DNA of 12,591 nucleotides from Bacteroidota bacterium (GCA_023447335.1 JAEXOD010000036.1:1-12591), one strand, 5' to 3'; counted from the stretch's first letter, positions 1 through 7,484 are shown. The notes: generated from the sequence alone by a model not told the origin. Numbers and translations are program-made.

Positions 1-2
1 AT

Positions 3-281
3 TCATATATAGCCCCACTGTTAACTTTAATGGATGTAAAAGGAACAAATATCAAAGAAAATGACCCAAATAAAATTTACAAAGCTTGGTGTGATTTTAA
101 AGTTACCCCCATGGCAGTAAATCTTCAATTGATATTTTATAAAAATGAAAAAGAAGGCGAAGTTATAGTAAAGTTACTTCATAACGAAAAAGAGGTTGAA
201 ATTCCGGTAAAAACCAATATTTTCCCGTATTATAGTTGGACTGATATAAAAGAGTATTATTTTAAAAAATTAATCAACTAA
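3..281 (+). CDS. Histidine-type phosphatase, MINPP-like, C-terminal fragment
   Basis: This is the 3' end of a gene cut by the left window edge. The open frame runs in from the first complete codon (position 3), so the ATG at 30 is probably internal. The fragment begins SYIAPLL, which fits just after the catalytic His-Asp pair of histidine acid phosphatases (typical HD-x-x-x-x-x-L). It continues with PMAVNLQLIFY, VKLLHNEKEVEIPV and a final PYYSWTDIKEYY. From memory this order matches the C-terminus of bacterial multiple inositol-polyphosphate phosphatase homologues of Bacteroidota, which remove phosphate from inositol phosphates in the periplasm or outside the cell. The catalytic RHG motif and any signal peptide lie outside the window, so activity cannot be judged. 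A strong hairpin terminator follows 39 bp after the stop. Confidence 0.68.
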   Translation, partial: SYIAPLLTLMDVKGTNIKENDPNKIYKAWCDFKVTPMAVNLQLIFYKNEKEGEVIVKLLHNEKEVEIPVKTNIFPYYSWTDIKEYYFKKLIN

Positions 282-320
282 TCAGTTGCTGATTATATAC
301 CATTAAGTTAAGGGTTTTAT

Positions 321-355
321 AAGGGGAATTTAGGAACCATTAAATTCCCCTTTTT
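321..355 (+). terminator. Intrinsic terminator after the phosphatase gene
   Basis: A perfect 12-bp inverted repeat (AAGGGGAATTTA at 321-332 and TAAATTCCCCTT at 341-352) encloses an 8-nt loop. It is followed by a T run at 351-355. It lies between the stop of the plus-strand phosphatase and the stop of the convergent minus-strand peptidase. The T tract favours the plus strand; read the other way the tail is a weaker TTATAAAA. Confidence 0.85.
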
Positions 356-364
356 AAGAATATG

Positions 365-1555
365 CTATTTCACTAGATAAATTTCAGTTTGTCTTTCGGA
401 AATAAATCTACATCCGTCTTCTGTAACCAATACTTCTTCTTCAACTGTTGCAACACCGTAACCCGGAACAGATAGTCTCGGTTCAATTGTAAATACTTGA
501 TTTTTTTCTACAGGCATATACGGTAAATTACCGTAACGCTCCCAACGTGGGCTTAACAATGCTCCTCCGTCATGTGCTACTCGTCCTATTTGATGACCAA
601 GTGCATGCGGATATTCTAAATAGCCTTTTTCTACAATATAATTACGAGCAACATCGTCTATTTCACAACCTAATTTCCCCGGTTTTAATGCTTCGGCAGA
701 AAGAGTAACAGATTCTAAAATAGTATTAAATCCGTGTAAAACTTCTGCAGGCGGTACATTCTCGTTTTCTCTTAAAATGTACCAAGTCCTTTGCAAATCG
801 CTGCAATATCCGTTAATATTTAAACCAAAATCCATATTTAATATGTGACCTCTTTCTATTACTCTATTTGTCGGTCCGCTATGTGCTCCGGCACTATCAG
901 GTCCGGTAAAAACGGCAGGACAATGCTCTTCGTCCCAAGCTAAACCAAATCCTCTTTCTTCTACTAAACCTTTAACAAAATCGGCAACTTCTTTTTCAGT
1001 TTTACCCGGCTTAATAAACTGAGTAACTTCGTCAAAGATACGAATAGTTTCCTTAATCGAAACTTGCATTAGATCTATTTCGGCATCAGATTTACGACCT
1101 CGTAATGCCGCAACTAAACCTTCAGACGAAATAAGTCTATCAACATACGGAGTATCTTTTAATAGATCGACCAATTCTAAATAGCAGCCATAAGTTAAAC
1201 CGTCAGCAAGAGATGAGTTTCTGCTAAAGTTTATGGCTATGGATTTGGGGTCATACTTGTTAATCACTTCGAGGAAATCATTTTTTACGGATTTTAAATA
1301 ACTTTTAATTTCTTTAAAAGTCCCGACACTTTTTAAATTCGCTTCTTCGAGGGAACCTATTACTGCAACGGTATCGCCACTTTTTGTTAAAATAAATGCG
1401 CTATGCCATGTTGCACCGGTGCCGACAAGCATATCAATCATCGGATCTTTTATATTTCCTGTTTCTCTAACAAATGTTAACCACATATCAATATCTTTTT
1501 CTTTCAATAACTCAATTGCCTGCTGCTGTTTTTGTAAAATTAAATCTTTGCTCAT
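365..1555 (-). CDS. Xaa-Pro aminopeptidase, M24 family metallopeptidase
   Basis: A 396-residue cytoplasmic peptidase of the pita-bread fold, expected to remove N-terminal residues preceding proline. Residues 1-150 form the creatinase/prolidase-type N-terminal domain and about 160-396 the M24 catalytic domain. All five metal ligands are visible: D242 (MDFG), D253 (CSDLQRT), H321 (LGHQIG), E358 (TIEPRL) and E372 (ATVEEEVLVTEDG). The accessory histidines H225 (GAHSGP) and H328 (VAHDGG) are also present. Length is normal for a bacterial M24B enzyme and no signal peptide is seen. The start is supported by an AGAGGA ribosome binding site (complement of 1563-1568) 7 nt upstream. A 70-residue zinc-ribbon-like gene ends 27 bp upstream on the same strand, so the two are probably co-transcribed. 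The family is certain; exact substrate (Xaa-Pro dipeptidase versus aminopeptidase) is not. Confidence 0.93.
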   Translation of the reverse strand: MSKDLILQKQQQAIELLKEKDIDMWLTFVRETGNIKDPMIDMLVGTGATWHSAFILTKSGDTVAVIGSLEEANLKSVGTFKEIKSYLKSVKNDFLEVINKYDPKSIAINFSRNSSLADGLTYGCYLELVDLLKDTPYVDRLISSEGLVAALRGRKSDAEIDLMQVSIKETIRIFDEVTQFIKPGKTEKEVADFVKGLVEERGFGLAWDEEHCPAVFTGPDSAGAHSGPTNRVIERGHILNMDFGLNINGYCSDLQRTWYILRENENVPPAEVLHGFNTILESVTLSAEALKPGKLGCEIDDVARNYIVEKGYLEYPHALGHQIGRVAHDGGALLSPRWERYGNLPYMPVEKNQVFTIEPRLSVPGYGVATVEEEVLVTEDGCRFISERQTEIYLVK

Positions 1556-1582
1556 AAATATATCCTCTATATTGGTTGCTTA

Positions 1583-1795
1583 TTATCTTCCTACATATTT
1601 TTTTAAGGTCTCGTTACTTTTATCTTTAGAAAAAACAACACCGCAGTTAACACATTTAAATATCACTTCACTTGGTTTTGCACTCATACCTATAGTAAAA
1701 AGTAACCAACCAAATCCGGTATATACGCATTCGTGTATAACTTTATTATCTTTAATTGTGTAACCGCAGTTGCATTTTTTGTTAATTATTTCCAT
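1583..1795 (-). CDS. Small Cys-rich zinc-ribbon-like protein, function unknown
   Basis: A 70-residue protein with a cysteine pair near each end: C8-x-C10 (KKCNCGYTI) and C48-x2-C51 (FKCVNCGVVF), plus a lone C23. Two knuckles joined by a central stretch suggest a single zinc ribbon, although the first knuckle (CxC) is shorter than the usual CxxC. The middle (GFGWLLFTIGMSAK) is hydrophobic and glycine-rich and could pack as a core or touch a membrane. The gene precedes the M24 peptidase gene by 27 bp on the same strand, with that gene's ribosome binding site in the gap, so an operon is likely. The plus-strand reading of the same bases (1419-1763) has no recognisable features. I know of no function for it; intact cysteines, a clean start and the tight spacing support a real gene. 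Confidence 0.72.
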   Translation of the reverse strand: MEIINKKCNCGYTIKDNKVIHECVYTGFGWLLFTIGMSAKPSEVIFKCVNCGVVFSKDKSNETLKKYVGR

Positions 1796-1910
1796 AAACC
1801 TGACAAAACATTTTAGTTTTTTATTATTAATATAACATTTTTACAATTATATTTTGAACTATTTTTATAGTAAATATGATTAATTAAGTAAACATAAATT
1901 TTAATATTAC

Positions 1911-1916
1911 GGAGGA
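1911..1916 (+). promoter_or_regulatory. Strong Shine-Dalgarno site
   Basis: GGAGGA lies 4 nt before the ATG at 1921. It is the best match to a consensus ribosome binding site in the window; most neighbours have weak or no Shine-Dalgarno sequence. It fixes the start of the 76-residue protein. Confidence 0.8.
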
Positions 1917-1920
1917 CATT

Positions 1921-2151
1921 ATGGCTTGCCAATTTGAAAACGAAAAGAAAATGTTAGATGAAATTTATTCGGAAATGGTTGAGGCAATTTTACACAAACC
2001 TGAAGAAGACGATTACGAAACAAACAGAATTTACTTTGAAAATGCTGCCGCTCGTATGAATAAATGGGCAGATTATGTAAACAAAGTTAAAAGTATGCTT
2101 GAAGGAAAAGAACCGATTAAGGATTTAACGGCAGATAATAGACCTGCTTAA
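1921..2151 (+). CDS. Small acidic helical protein, unknown function
   Basis: A 76-residue soluble protein I do not recognise. It has no signal peptide, membrane segment or cysteine pair (one Cys, C3). The composition is charged and helix-favouring: residues 5-25 (ENEKKMLDEIYSEMVEAI) and 33-61 look like two amphipathic helices joined by an acidic turn (KPEEDDYE), ending in a loose tail (DLTADNRPA). A helical hairpin or small oligomer is plausible. It stands alone as a single transcript: the neighbours on both sides are on the minus strand, a strong GGAGGA site precedes it and a hairpin terminator follows 57 bp after the stop. The good translation signal suggests it may be well expressed. Confidence 0.75.
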   Translation: MACQFENEKKMLDEIYSEMVEAILHKPEEDDYETNRIYFENAAARMNKWADYVNKVKSMLEGKEPIKDLTADNRPA

Positions 2152-2208
2152 AAAAAATAAAGATTTAATACTTTTTTTAAGTCTAAATAAGCCAACACTG
2201 GTTTAATA

Positions 2209-2238
2209 AAAAAAGGCGTAAAAATTTACGCCTTTTTT
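2209..2238. terminator. Bidirectional intrinsic terminator
   Basis: A perfect palindrome with A6-GGCGTAAA (2209-2222) against TTTACGCC-T6 (2225-2238). It has a G/C core and a run of six T on each strand after the stem. It sits between the convergent small orphan (stop 2151) and the CotH-family gene (stop 2284), so it can end transcription both ways. Confidence 0.9.
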
Positions 2239-2283
2239 ACAAAATAATACTATACTAAGCTACTATTCTAAAACATAAACTTA

Positions 2284-5200
2284 TTATTTCAACAGTAATA
2301 ATTTTTTGGTAAATAATTTATTAATATCTTTTATGTTTAATGAGTAGAAATAAATCCCGCTTGCCAAATTTTTTGCGATAAAGTTAAACGAATGTTTCCC
2401 TTTTTCCAAATTGCCGTTAAATATCACCTCTATTTTTTGACCTAAAATATTATAAACTGATAACTCAACGTCTGAATTTTCGGCTAATGTAAAATCAATT
2501 GTTGTTGAAGGATTAAACGGATTGGGGTAGTTTTGGCTTAAATCATAACTAAAACTTTCGGAAATTTCATGTTCTAAAACAGTAAAAACATCATTAATTT
2601 CTCCGGGTGTACCGTGAGTTAAAGACGCTTTCCAGTTTTCGGGTTTTGAATTATCCAAAGAAGGATTTATCAGAGATAGCGTACTACCTTGACCGTCCGG
2701 AGAAACGGGCCAAGGAGAATTGTCGTCATATGTTAACGAGTCAATAATTACTAGATTTTTATCATACAATCTAATTAACTCACCGCTACCGCTTAACCCA
2801 AACCCTGTATTTCCGATAATATTATTTACATTCGGATATTTTGATTTAAATAAGATTGTATCAATACAAATTACCAAATATCCTTTCCCCGGGATAATTG
2901 TATTTTGAGGAAAGATGAAATTGTGACTATTATCTTCGTCCCTAAATCTCCAACCGGAAATATCTTCGGCTATCTGCGAAGTGTTTACTAATTCCACCCA
3001 ATCTTCTGTGTTAAAATTCGAATTTGAATTATAATTAATTTCGTTTATAACAATTGTACCCGATGAATCATCTTCGGTAAATATTGCCGTTAAGCTATCT
3101 AACTGATTCGGAATAACAGTAATAGTAGCATCTTCGGAATTAATAACTCCTTCCCATTTAACAAATTTAAATCCTTTATTGGGTAAGGCTGTTACTTTAA
3201 CCGGCACTCCTTTAAAATAAAATCCGTTGAACGGATATTGATTAATTTTCAGTCTATTAATTTTTATTTTTCCTTCAAGAGCATTATTAACATTAAGATG
3301 CAAAATTGACGTTGTTGTTACTCCAAATTTTTGTAAAAAATATAATGTTAAATATGATAAACGTGCATTTGCAAAGTTTCTCATAAAGTTTACATTGTTT
3401 TGCCAACCGCTATAATTAAAGGTATTCCACTTTGTTATATGTTTGTTAATTTCGGGTTCAAAAATACTTCTTAAAGAATCTATTTTTGCAACAACTTGTT
3501 CCTTCTTAAAAATTGAATTTGCCAAATCTGCATAACGATTTAAGAAATCATATTTAAAGTTTTGATTTTCCACCAATTTACGTAACAATAAAGTTGACCA
3601 AGGCGGATTGGGCCAGTTTGGACCGTTAGTTGCCAATGCAAAAGTTAATGTATTATGAGAAGCTGCATTTGTATTGTAAAGTCCAAAACCATGGTCGGTA
3701 TCAAAAATTAACCAACGCCACCTACTTGTATCACTTTGTGTTGTCCAATATTTAATATTATTACCGGGCCAATCTACATTTGAATAATATATTTGACTTA
3801 AAACGTAATCAATGTAATTTTCAATTTGAATATTTGATTTTACATATTCATAATTATTGTTTACTGTTAGACTATTGTTGTTAACAAAATTTATTAAATC
3901 CAAATACCGTTCGTTAGACCCTTCTACTACATCACCATTATTTTCAAGAATATTAATTTCATCTGGATTTAAGTTGTGATGTGAGGCAATCATATCTTCG
4001 TTAAGTTTTTCACGGATATTATGAATTCCCCAATAAACTCCGTTTAAATAGACCACTGCCGGTCTTCCTGCTTGTAAATCCAAATCTAAATCTTCAACAA
4101 GATTTTGCATCATCAGGTCGCGCATCATTGTTCTATCCCAATCTTGTCCGGAGTTTCGCAATATAAAATTATTGTATCTTTCAAACGGTCGATTGGGAAA
4201 TAGTTTATATTCAAACTCTTTATTCCCGTATTCACCGCGTGCAAATAGCGCTAACGATTTTTGTGCTAACGCCCTGCTCCAATTACCATGTATTTTTAAT
4301 CCCGCATTTGATTTATACTTTGTCATTCCGTCAGGTTCATAAATCTCAAAATGGGCAGATCTTTCCCAGTCTTGCCAAAAATTTGCCCCCATATAGGGGA
4401 AGTTTGGGTCGTAGCTTGGTCCAAGTACATAAATTCCGATTTCATTATCCCATAAGTTTTCAGGATTTGTACTTATCGAAATTACGGGCAATGTTGAAGC
4501 TTGATTTATGAAATATGTATTAGTAACAACATTACTTTTTAATTTTCCGTTATTATAGCCTATAAATCTTAAAACTTTTGTTGATGTGATATTAATAGGG
4601 GCTATATATAAAGAAGAGTTGGAATCCGGTACCGACCCGTCTGTTGTAAAATATATTTTTTCTATGTCGTTAAAATTCACGACATTAACAGAAATCGGAG
4701 AATTATAAAAACCTCCTTCTTTATTTAACGTCGGATCATCTGTAAACCCTTCAAATCCGGTAGATGAATTTTGTTTTTCAGGCGTTGGTATATCGAAAAA
4801 TAAGAAATTATTAAAATTTGCCGAAGACCTTCCGAAAGATACATCAGCAACAAGCGGGGGAATCATTACCGAATCTATTAAATTATTGTTATTATCACAT
4901 ACAAATAAATTATCGCCGGAAGATGATATTTTAAAATTTGTATGTAGCCTTGGAAAACTAATTCCCAACAACGAACTTAAATTCAATGAATCCGGAACAG
5001 TATAATTTAAACCTAAAGTAAAAAACGGAATTAAAGTTAAATCCGACGAACCTATGCTTTGATTGTGAACTTGAATTGCCAAAACATTTTCGCCTTGCTT
5101 AAGTAAATTGTGTAATTCAGACAATCTAAACGCATACGGTTTGCCCCCCTGATACATTTGTGCCTCAGAATAATCGTCCGTTGTTCTGTTATACGGAATA

Positions 5201-5829
5201 AAATCACCGGCATTACCTAAGTTTTTCCTTGTAAGCTCAACGCCATTTAAATAAGCCACAAATCCGTCATCGTAATCAATATGCAAAAAGGCATCACTAA
5301 TAGAAGAAGTATCGGTTATTGTGAAAGTTTTTCGTAAATATAATGAAATTGTATTAGAAACAACGGTAGCATCGTCTCCGTCTCCGAATCCAAATCCGCT
5401 TGGTCCAGATTGCCAAGCTATATCGTTATATCCTAAATTTTTCCATTCAACAGGAGGTTCACTTGTAAATATTTTATATTTCCAACTATCCCCCTTTTTA
5501 ATTATAGTATTCCATCCTATTGTATTTTGCTTCCTGTTTTTATCGGAAGCAAAAACCAACAAATAGCTATTTGCTTTTAAAGTTATATTTGGAAAAACCC
5601 ATTTACGTAATTCTTGTTTATCGTCACTAACCGAATAATTATTCAAATTAATATCAATTGAATTTGGATTAAATAACTCGAACCAGTCGGATGATTCATC
5701 ATCTTCATCTCTTATTGTGTTTTGATTTGATGCTTGAACCTCATTTATTAACAACTGTTGTGAATAAACTAGTGAGTTAAAAATTAAAATTAGAATAAAG
5801 CTTACGATATAATTATGGAAGGATTTCAT
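2284..5829 (-). CDS. Secreted CotH-kinase/lamin-tail protein with T9SS sorting domain
   Basis: An 1181-residue multidomain exported protein. Order: signal peptide 1-24 (cleavage near VYSQQ); lamin-tail domain (LTD) part one, 26-98; a jelly-roll-like module, about 105-275 (FGFGDGDDATVV, DYDDGFVAYLNG); LTD part two, about 284-353; a chitobiase/hexosaminidase C-terminal-like beta module, 370-442 (YFTTDGSVPD); CotH kinase domain, about 448-830; a divergent InlB-type beta repeat, 845-918 (GFKFVKWEG); a second LTD, 925-1080 (IVINEINYN); and the T9SS C-terminal domain, 1099-1181 (QNYPNPFNPSTTI, ASGIYFYSL). In the CotH domain I see YLNGVYWGIHNIREK (594-608), NVDWPGNNIKYW (684-695) and the acidic pair D710/D712 (FDTDHGFG), all expected for an active kinase-like fold. 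Known CotH phosphorylates spore-coat proteins; the substrate here is unknown. LTD and T9SS domains place it on the cell surface. No Shine-Dalgarno sequence is seen before the ATG. Confidence 0.92.
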   Translation of the reverse strand: MKSFHNYIVSFILILIFNSLVYSQQLLINEVQASNQNTIRDEDDESSDWFELFNPNSIDINLNNYSVSDDKQELRKWVFPNITLKANSYLLVFASDKNRKQNTIGWNTIIKKGDSWKYKIFTSEPPVEWKNLGYNDIAWQSGPSGFGFGDGDDATVVSNTISLYLRKTFTITDTSSISDAFLHIDYDDGFVAYLNGVELTRKNLGNAGDFIPYNRTTDDYSEAQMYQGGKPYAFRLSELHNLLKQGENVLAIQVHNQSIGSSDLTLIPFFTLGLNYTVPDSLNLSSLLGISFPRLHTNFKISSSGDNLFVCDNNNNLIDSVMIPPLVADVSFGRSSANFNNFLFFDIPTPEKQNSSTGFEGFTDDPTLNKEGGFYNSPISVNVVNFNDIEKIYFTTDGSVPDSNSSLYIAPINITSTKVLRFIGYNNGKLKSNVVTNTYFINQASTLPVISISTNPENLWDNEIGIYVLGPSYDPNFPYMGANFWQDWERSAHFEIYEPDGMTKYKSNAGLKIHGNWSRALAQKSLALFARGEYGNKEFEYKLFPNRPFERYNNFILRNSGQDWDRTMMRDLMMQNLVEDLDLDLQAGRPAVVYLNGVYWGIHNIREKLNEDMIASHHNLNPDEINILENNGDVVEGSNERYLDLINFVNNNSLTVNNNYEYVKSNIQIENYIDYVLSQIYYSNVDWPGNNIKYWTTQSDTSRWRWLIFDTDHGFGLYNTNAASHNTLTFALATNGPNWPNPPWSTLLLRKLVENQNFKYDFLNRYADLANSIFKKEQVVAKIDSLRSIFEPEINKHITKWNTFNYSGWQNNVNFMRNFANARLSYLTLYFLQKFGVTTTSILHLNVNNALEGKIKINRLKINQYPFNGFYFKGVPVKVTALPNKGFKFVKWEGVINSEDATITVIPNQLDSLTAIFTEDDSSGTIVINEINYNSNSNFNTEDWVELVNTSQIAEDISGWRFRDEDNSHNFIFPQNTIIPGKGYLVICIDTILFKSKYPNVNNIIGNTGFGLSGSGELIRLYDKNLVIIDSLTYDDNSPWPVSPDGQGSTLSLINPSLDNSKPENWKASLTHGTPGEINDVFTVLEHEISESFSYDLSQNYPNPFNPSTTIDFTLAENSDVELSVYNILGQKIEVIFNGNLEKGKHSFNFIAKNLASGIYFYSLNIKDINKLFTKKLLLLK

Positions 5830-6135
5830 TTATTAATTTGTCCGAATATTAAAATATTAAGTTATATTATAAAAATAAGTTATTTATTTTTATGTTGCAA
5901 CAAACATTAATAAATATTCCCATAAATATTAATTTATGTAAGGTATTTGGAATTATTACCAGAGTCTTGTAATAATCTAAATTAGTTTAACAGAATAATA
6001 TATTTAATTTTCGAAGTTAAAAAATTGGGGCAGTATCAAAAAACTGTTCTTTTGTTTTTATTGATTGTTCTCTCCCTTGTTGGTAAAATTACCATATGTT
6101 ATTATTACCCGATTTTTCAAGTTATAACTGAGATT

Positions 6136-6165
6136 AATTACCACTATCTAAAGATAGTTGTAATT
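6136..6165. repeat. Hairpin, 14-bp near-perfect inverted repeat
   Basis: AATTACCACTATCT (6136-6149) and AGATAGTTGTAATT (6152-6165) pair at 13 of 14 positions around a 2-nt centre; the only mismatch is C6142 with T6159. No T run follows, so it is not an obvious terminator. It shares its left arm with the hairpin at 6214-6236. Confidence 0.7.
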
Positions 6166-6213
6166 GAAAAAACACTTGTTAATTATAGCAATTTTCACTT
6201 ATTTATTTATATA

Positions 6214-6236
6214 ATTACCACTATTTTTAAATAGTG
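6214..6236. repeat. Hairpin with shared ATTACCACTAT arm
   Basis: CACTATTT (6219-6226) and AAATAGTG (6229-6236) form a perfect 8-bp inverted repeat around TT. The left arm with its flank, ATTACCACTATTT, repeats the arm of the hairpin at 6136 with one change (C to T). It could be a dyad protein site or a weak transcript 3' end for the FISUMP gene, but no T tract supports the latter. Confidence 0.6.
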
Positions 6237-6282
6237 ACTTGGGAATAATAATGATACAGCACCATATAATTATTATGTTTCA

Positions 6283-7239
6283 TTACTTTAAATAAATCAT
6301 CTTTTTAGTATCTTTATTATTTCCTGCAGTTAATGAATAGTAATAAATACCGCTAGAATAATTTTCAAGGTTTATCGTTTCCGAATAACTCCCTTTCGTT
6401 TTAAAAGTATCTACAACATCGAATAGCAATTCGCCAAGCATATTATATATGCTTATTTTTACTTTCATATCTTGTTTTATTGAATACTCGATTGTAGTTG
6501 TCGGATTAAAAGGATTAGGGTAGTTTTGTTTTAATTTAAAATCGAAAGATTTAACTCCTACTTCTTCTACATCCGTCACTTGATCTTTTACACAGCGAAT
6601 AGAATACTTCATAACTTTAAACCAATCAAATATTTCGCTAGCTGCCGAGTTATAAGTGTAGTATCTTTCTCTTGCTTTTAGATTTCCTACTTGTGTAGAA
6701 GTCCAAAATACGGCATATTCGTTTATTATTCTAAAAACATGGGGGGAATAATATGCATCATATTCTCCTCCCGGTATAATACTTAATCCGCTGCTATTTG
6801 TTGCTCCCGTATTTGGAGCTTTCCAATATATGGTTCCCGTATCCTTCATTTTTCCTCCTGCAACTGCAGCCCCACCTAAGTAGTTTTCCAACTCTTTCCA
6901 TTCTGCATCGCTCGGTATATGCCAACCATCTGGACTTACCCCTTGAGTTTTTTGCGAAGTACTATTTTTCATTGCCGCATGCCAAGTATATAGCTTTCCA
7001 TATATTGCTTCTAAGCTATCGCTATTATTATATGAAACTACATCCGGTATTAATGTTCCGTCTGCGTAATGAGTTGATCGCAAATTTTCTGCCATCCATA
7101 TTTGATTACCGACTTTTACCGTCTTATAAATATTACCGTCATAATCAGTTACGGTCGAATCCGGAGTAAATTGTGCATTTGCAGCACCCGAAAACGTTAA
7201 AAATAATATTATTATTACAATTTTGTTTAACTTATACAT
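6283..7239 (-). CDS. Secreted FISUMP-domain protein with T9SS sorting domain
   Basis: A 318-residue exported protein. Residues 1-22 are a signal peptide (hydrophobic IVIIILFLTFSGAANA, cleavage near NAQF). Residues 27-218 form a FISUMP domain (Fibrobacter succinogenes major paralogous domain), shown by DYDGNIYKTVKVGNQIWM, AENLRSTHYADG, LYTWHAAM, GWHIPSDAEWKELENYLGG, FWTST and the closing YSIRCVKD. Residues 237-318 are a type A T9SS C-terminal domain (LKQNYPNPFNPTTTI, SSGIYYYSL, KKMIYLK), parallel to the one in the CotH-family protein next door. FISUMP domains occur in surface or secreted proteins, but their biochemical role is not established. Two cargo proteins of one secretion route sit in tandem, though the 453-bp gap argues against a simple operon. 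The upstream ribosome binding site is weak. The domain call is firm; function is open. Confidence 0.92.
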   Translation of the reverse strand: MYKLNKIVIIILFLTFSGAANAQFTPDSTVTDYDGNIYKTVKVGNQIWMAENLRSTHYADGTLIPDVVSYNNSDSLEAIYGKLYTWHAAMKNSTSQKTQGVSPDGWHIPSDAEWKELENYLGGAAVAGGKMKDTGTIYWKAPNTGATNSSGLSIIPGGEYDAYYSPHVFRIINEYAVFWTSTQVGNLKARERYYTYNSAASEIFDWFKVMKYSIRCVKDQVTDVEEVGVKSFDFKLKQNYPNPFNPTTTIEYSIKQDMKVKISIYNMLGELLFDVVDTFKTKGSYSETINLENYSSGIYYYSLTAGNNKDTKKMIYLK

Positions 7240-7390
7240 GGCTATCTCTTTTTGTTTATCAAAACATTAAATTACAAACACAATATAATCTATTAATTAT
7301 TTTCAATTTTTAAATATAGACCAACAAAGCTTTTTAATAGATATACTACTAAAGTCAAATGTTTTTTTGTCAGTATTTCCCCAAAAGAGC

Positions 7391-7424
7391 TATTTGTCTA
7401 CAATAATTGTGTTTTTGTCTATAA
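7391..7424 (+). promoter_or_regulatory. Candidate LytTR-binding direct repeat
   Basis: TATTTGTCTACAA (7391-7403) and TTTTTGTCTATAA (7412-7424) match at 11 of 13 positions with a 21-bp period. A partial third copy, TTTTTGTC, lies at 7364-7371. Tandem sites two helical turns apart are the usual target geometry of LytTR regulators. The pair lies 60 bp before the kinase start, so it could mediate autoregulation of the kinase/regulator operon. The sequence is seen; the binding is inferred. Confidence 0.45.
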
Positions 7425-7484
7425 ACTATGCTAATTTAGGCTTATTATTGTATATTGCTAATTGTGTTAAATAATACTATTTAA

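Larger units (their letters stand above)
6027..6263. mobile_element. Possible small non-autonomous element (MITE-like)
   Basis: The left end GGGGCAGTATCA (6027-6038) and the reverse complement of the right end, GGTGCTGTATCA (6252-6263), match at 10 of 12 positions. They start with a GG(G/T)GC block that stands out in this AT-rich DNA and resembles the GGGGC-type termini of some insertion sequences. The 237-bp interior has no transposase gene and is full of hairpins. I see no clear target-site duplication and the end similarity stops after 12 bp, so this is a tentative call; a chance match is possible. Confidence 0.25.
5830..6282. other. Gene-free 453-bp spacer rich in palindromes
   Basis: This gap between two minus-strand secreted-protein genes has no convincing gene. 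A 69-codon frame at 6025-6234 starts with TTG, has no ribosome binding site and gives a low-complexity, Tyr/Ile-rich product. The gap does contain two hairpins sharing the half-sequence ATTACCACTATYT, a GGTAA-AA-TTACC palindrome (6082-6093), five copies of ATTACC on one strand (5955, 6088, 6104, 6137, 6214) and a possible pair of inverted ends at 6027 and 6263. The promoter of the CotH-family gene should lie just upstream of 5829, but no clear consensus is visible. Confidence 0.6.

Noticed and set aside
1419..1763. Plus-strand open frame of 114 codons
   Set aside because: It overlaps the M24 peptidase start and the zinc-ribbon gene in antisense, is Ser/Leu/Ile-rich with no domain, and has no ribosome site.
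1838..1875. Sigma-70-like promoter for the 76-residue gene (TTTACA with TATAGT)
   Set aside because: The spacing between the two boxes is 20 bp, too long, and such AT-rich words are expected by chance here.
6025..6234. Plus-strand frame of 69 codons with a hydrophobic start
   Set aside because: It starts with TTG, lacks a ribosome binding site, runs through two hairpins and gives a low-complexity product typical of AT-rich spacer.
6136..6236. CRISPR-like repeated arms
   Set aside because: Only two short copies 77 bp apart with unequal right arms; no regular spacers and no cas genes in the window.
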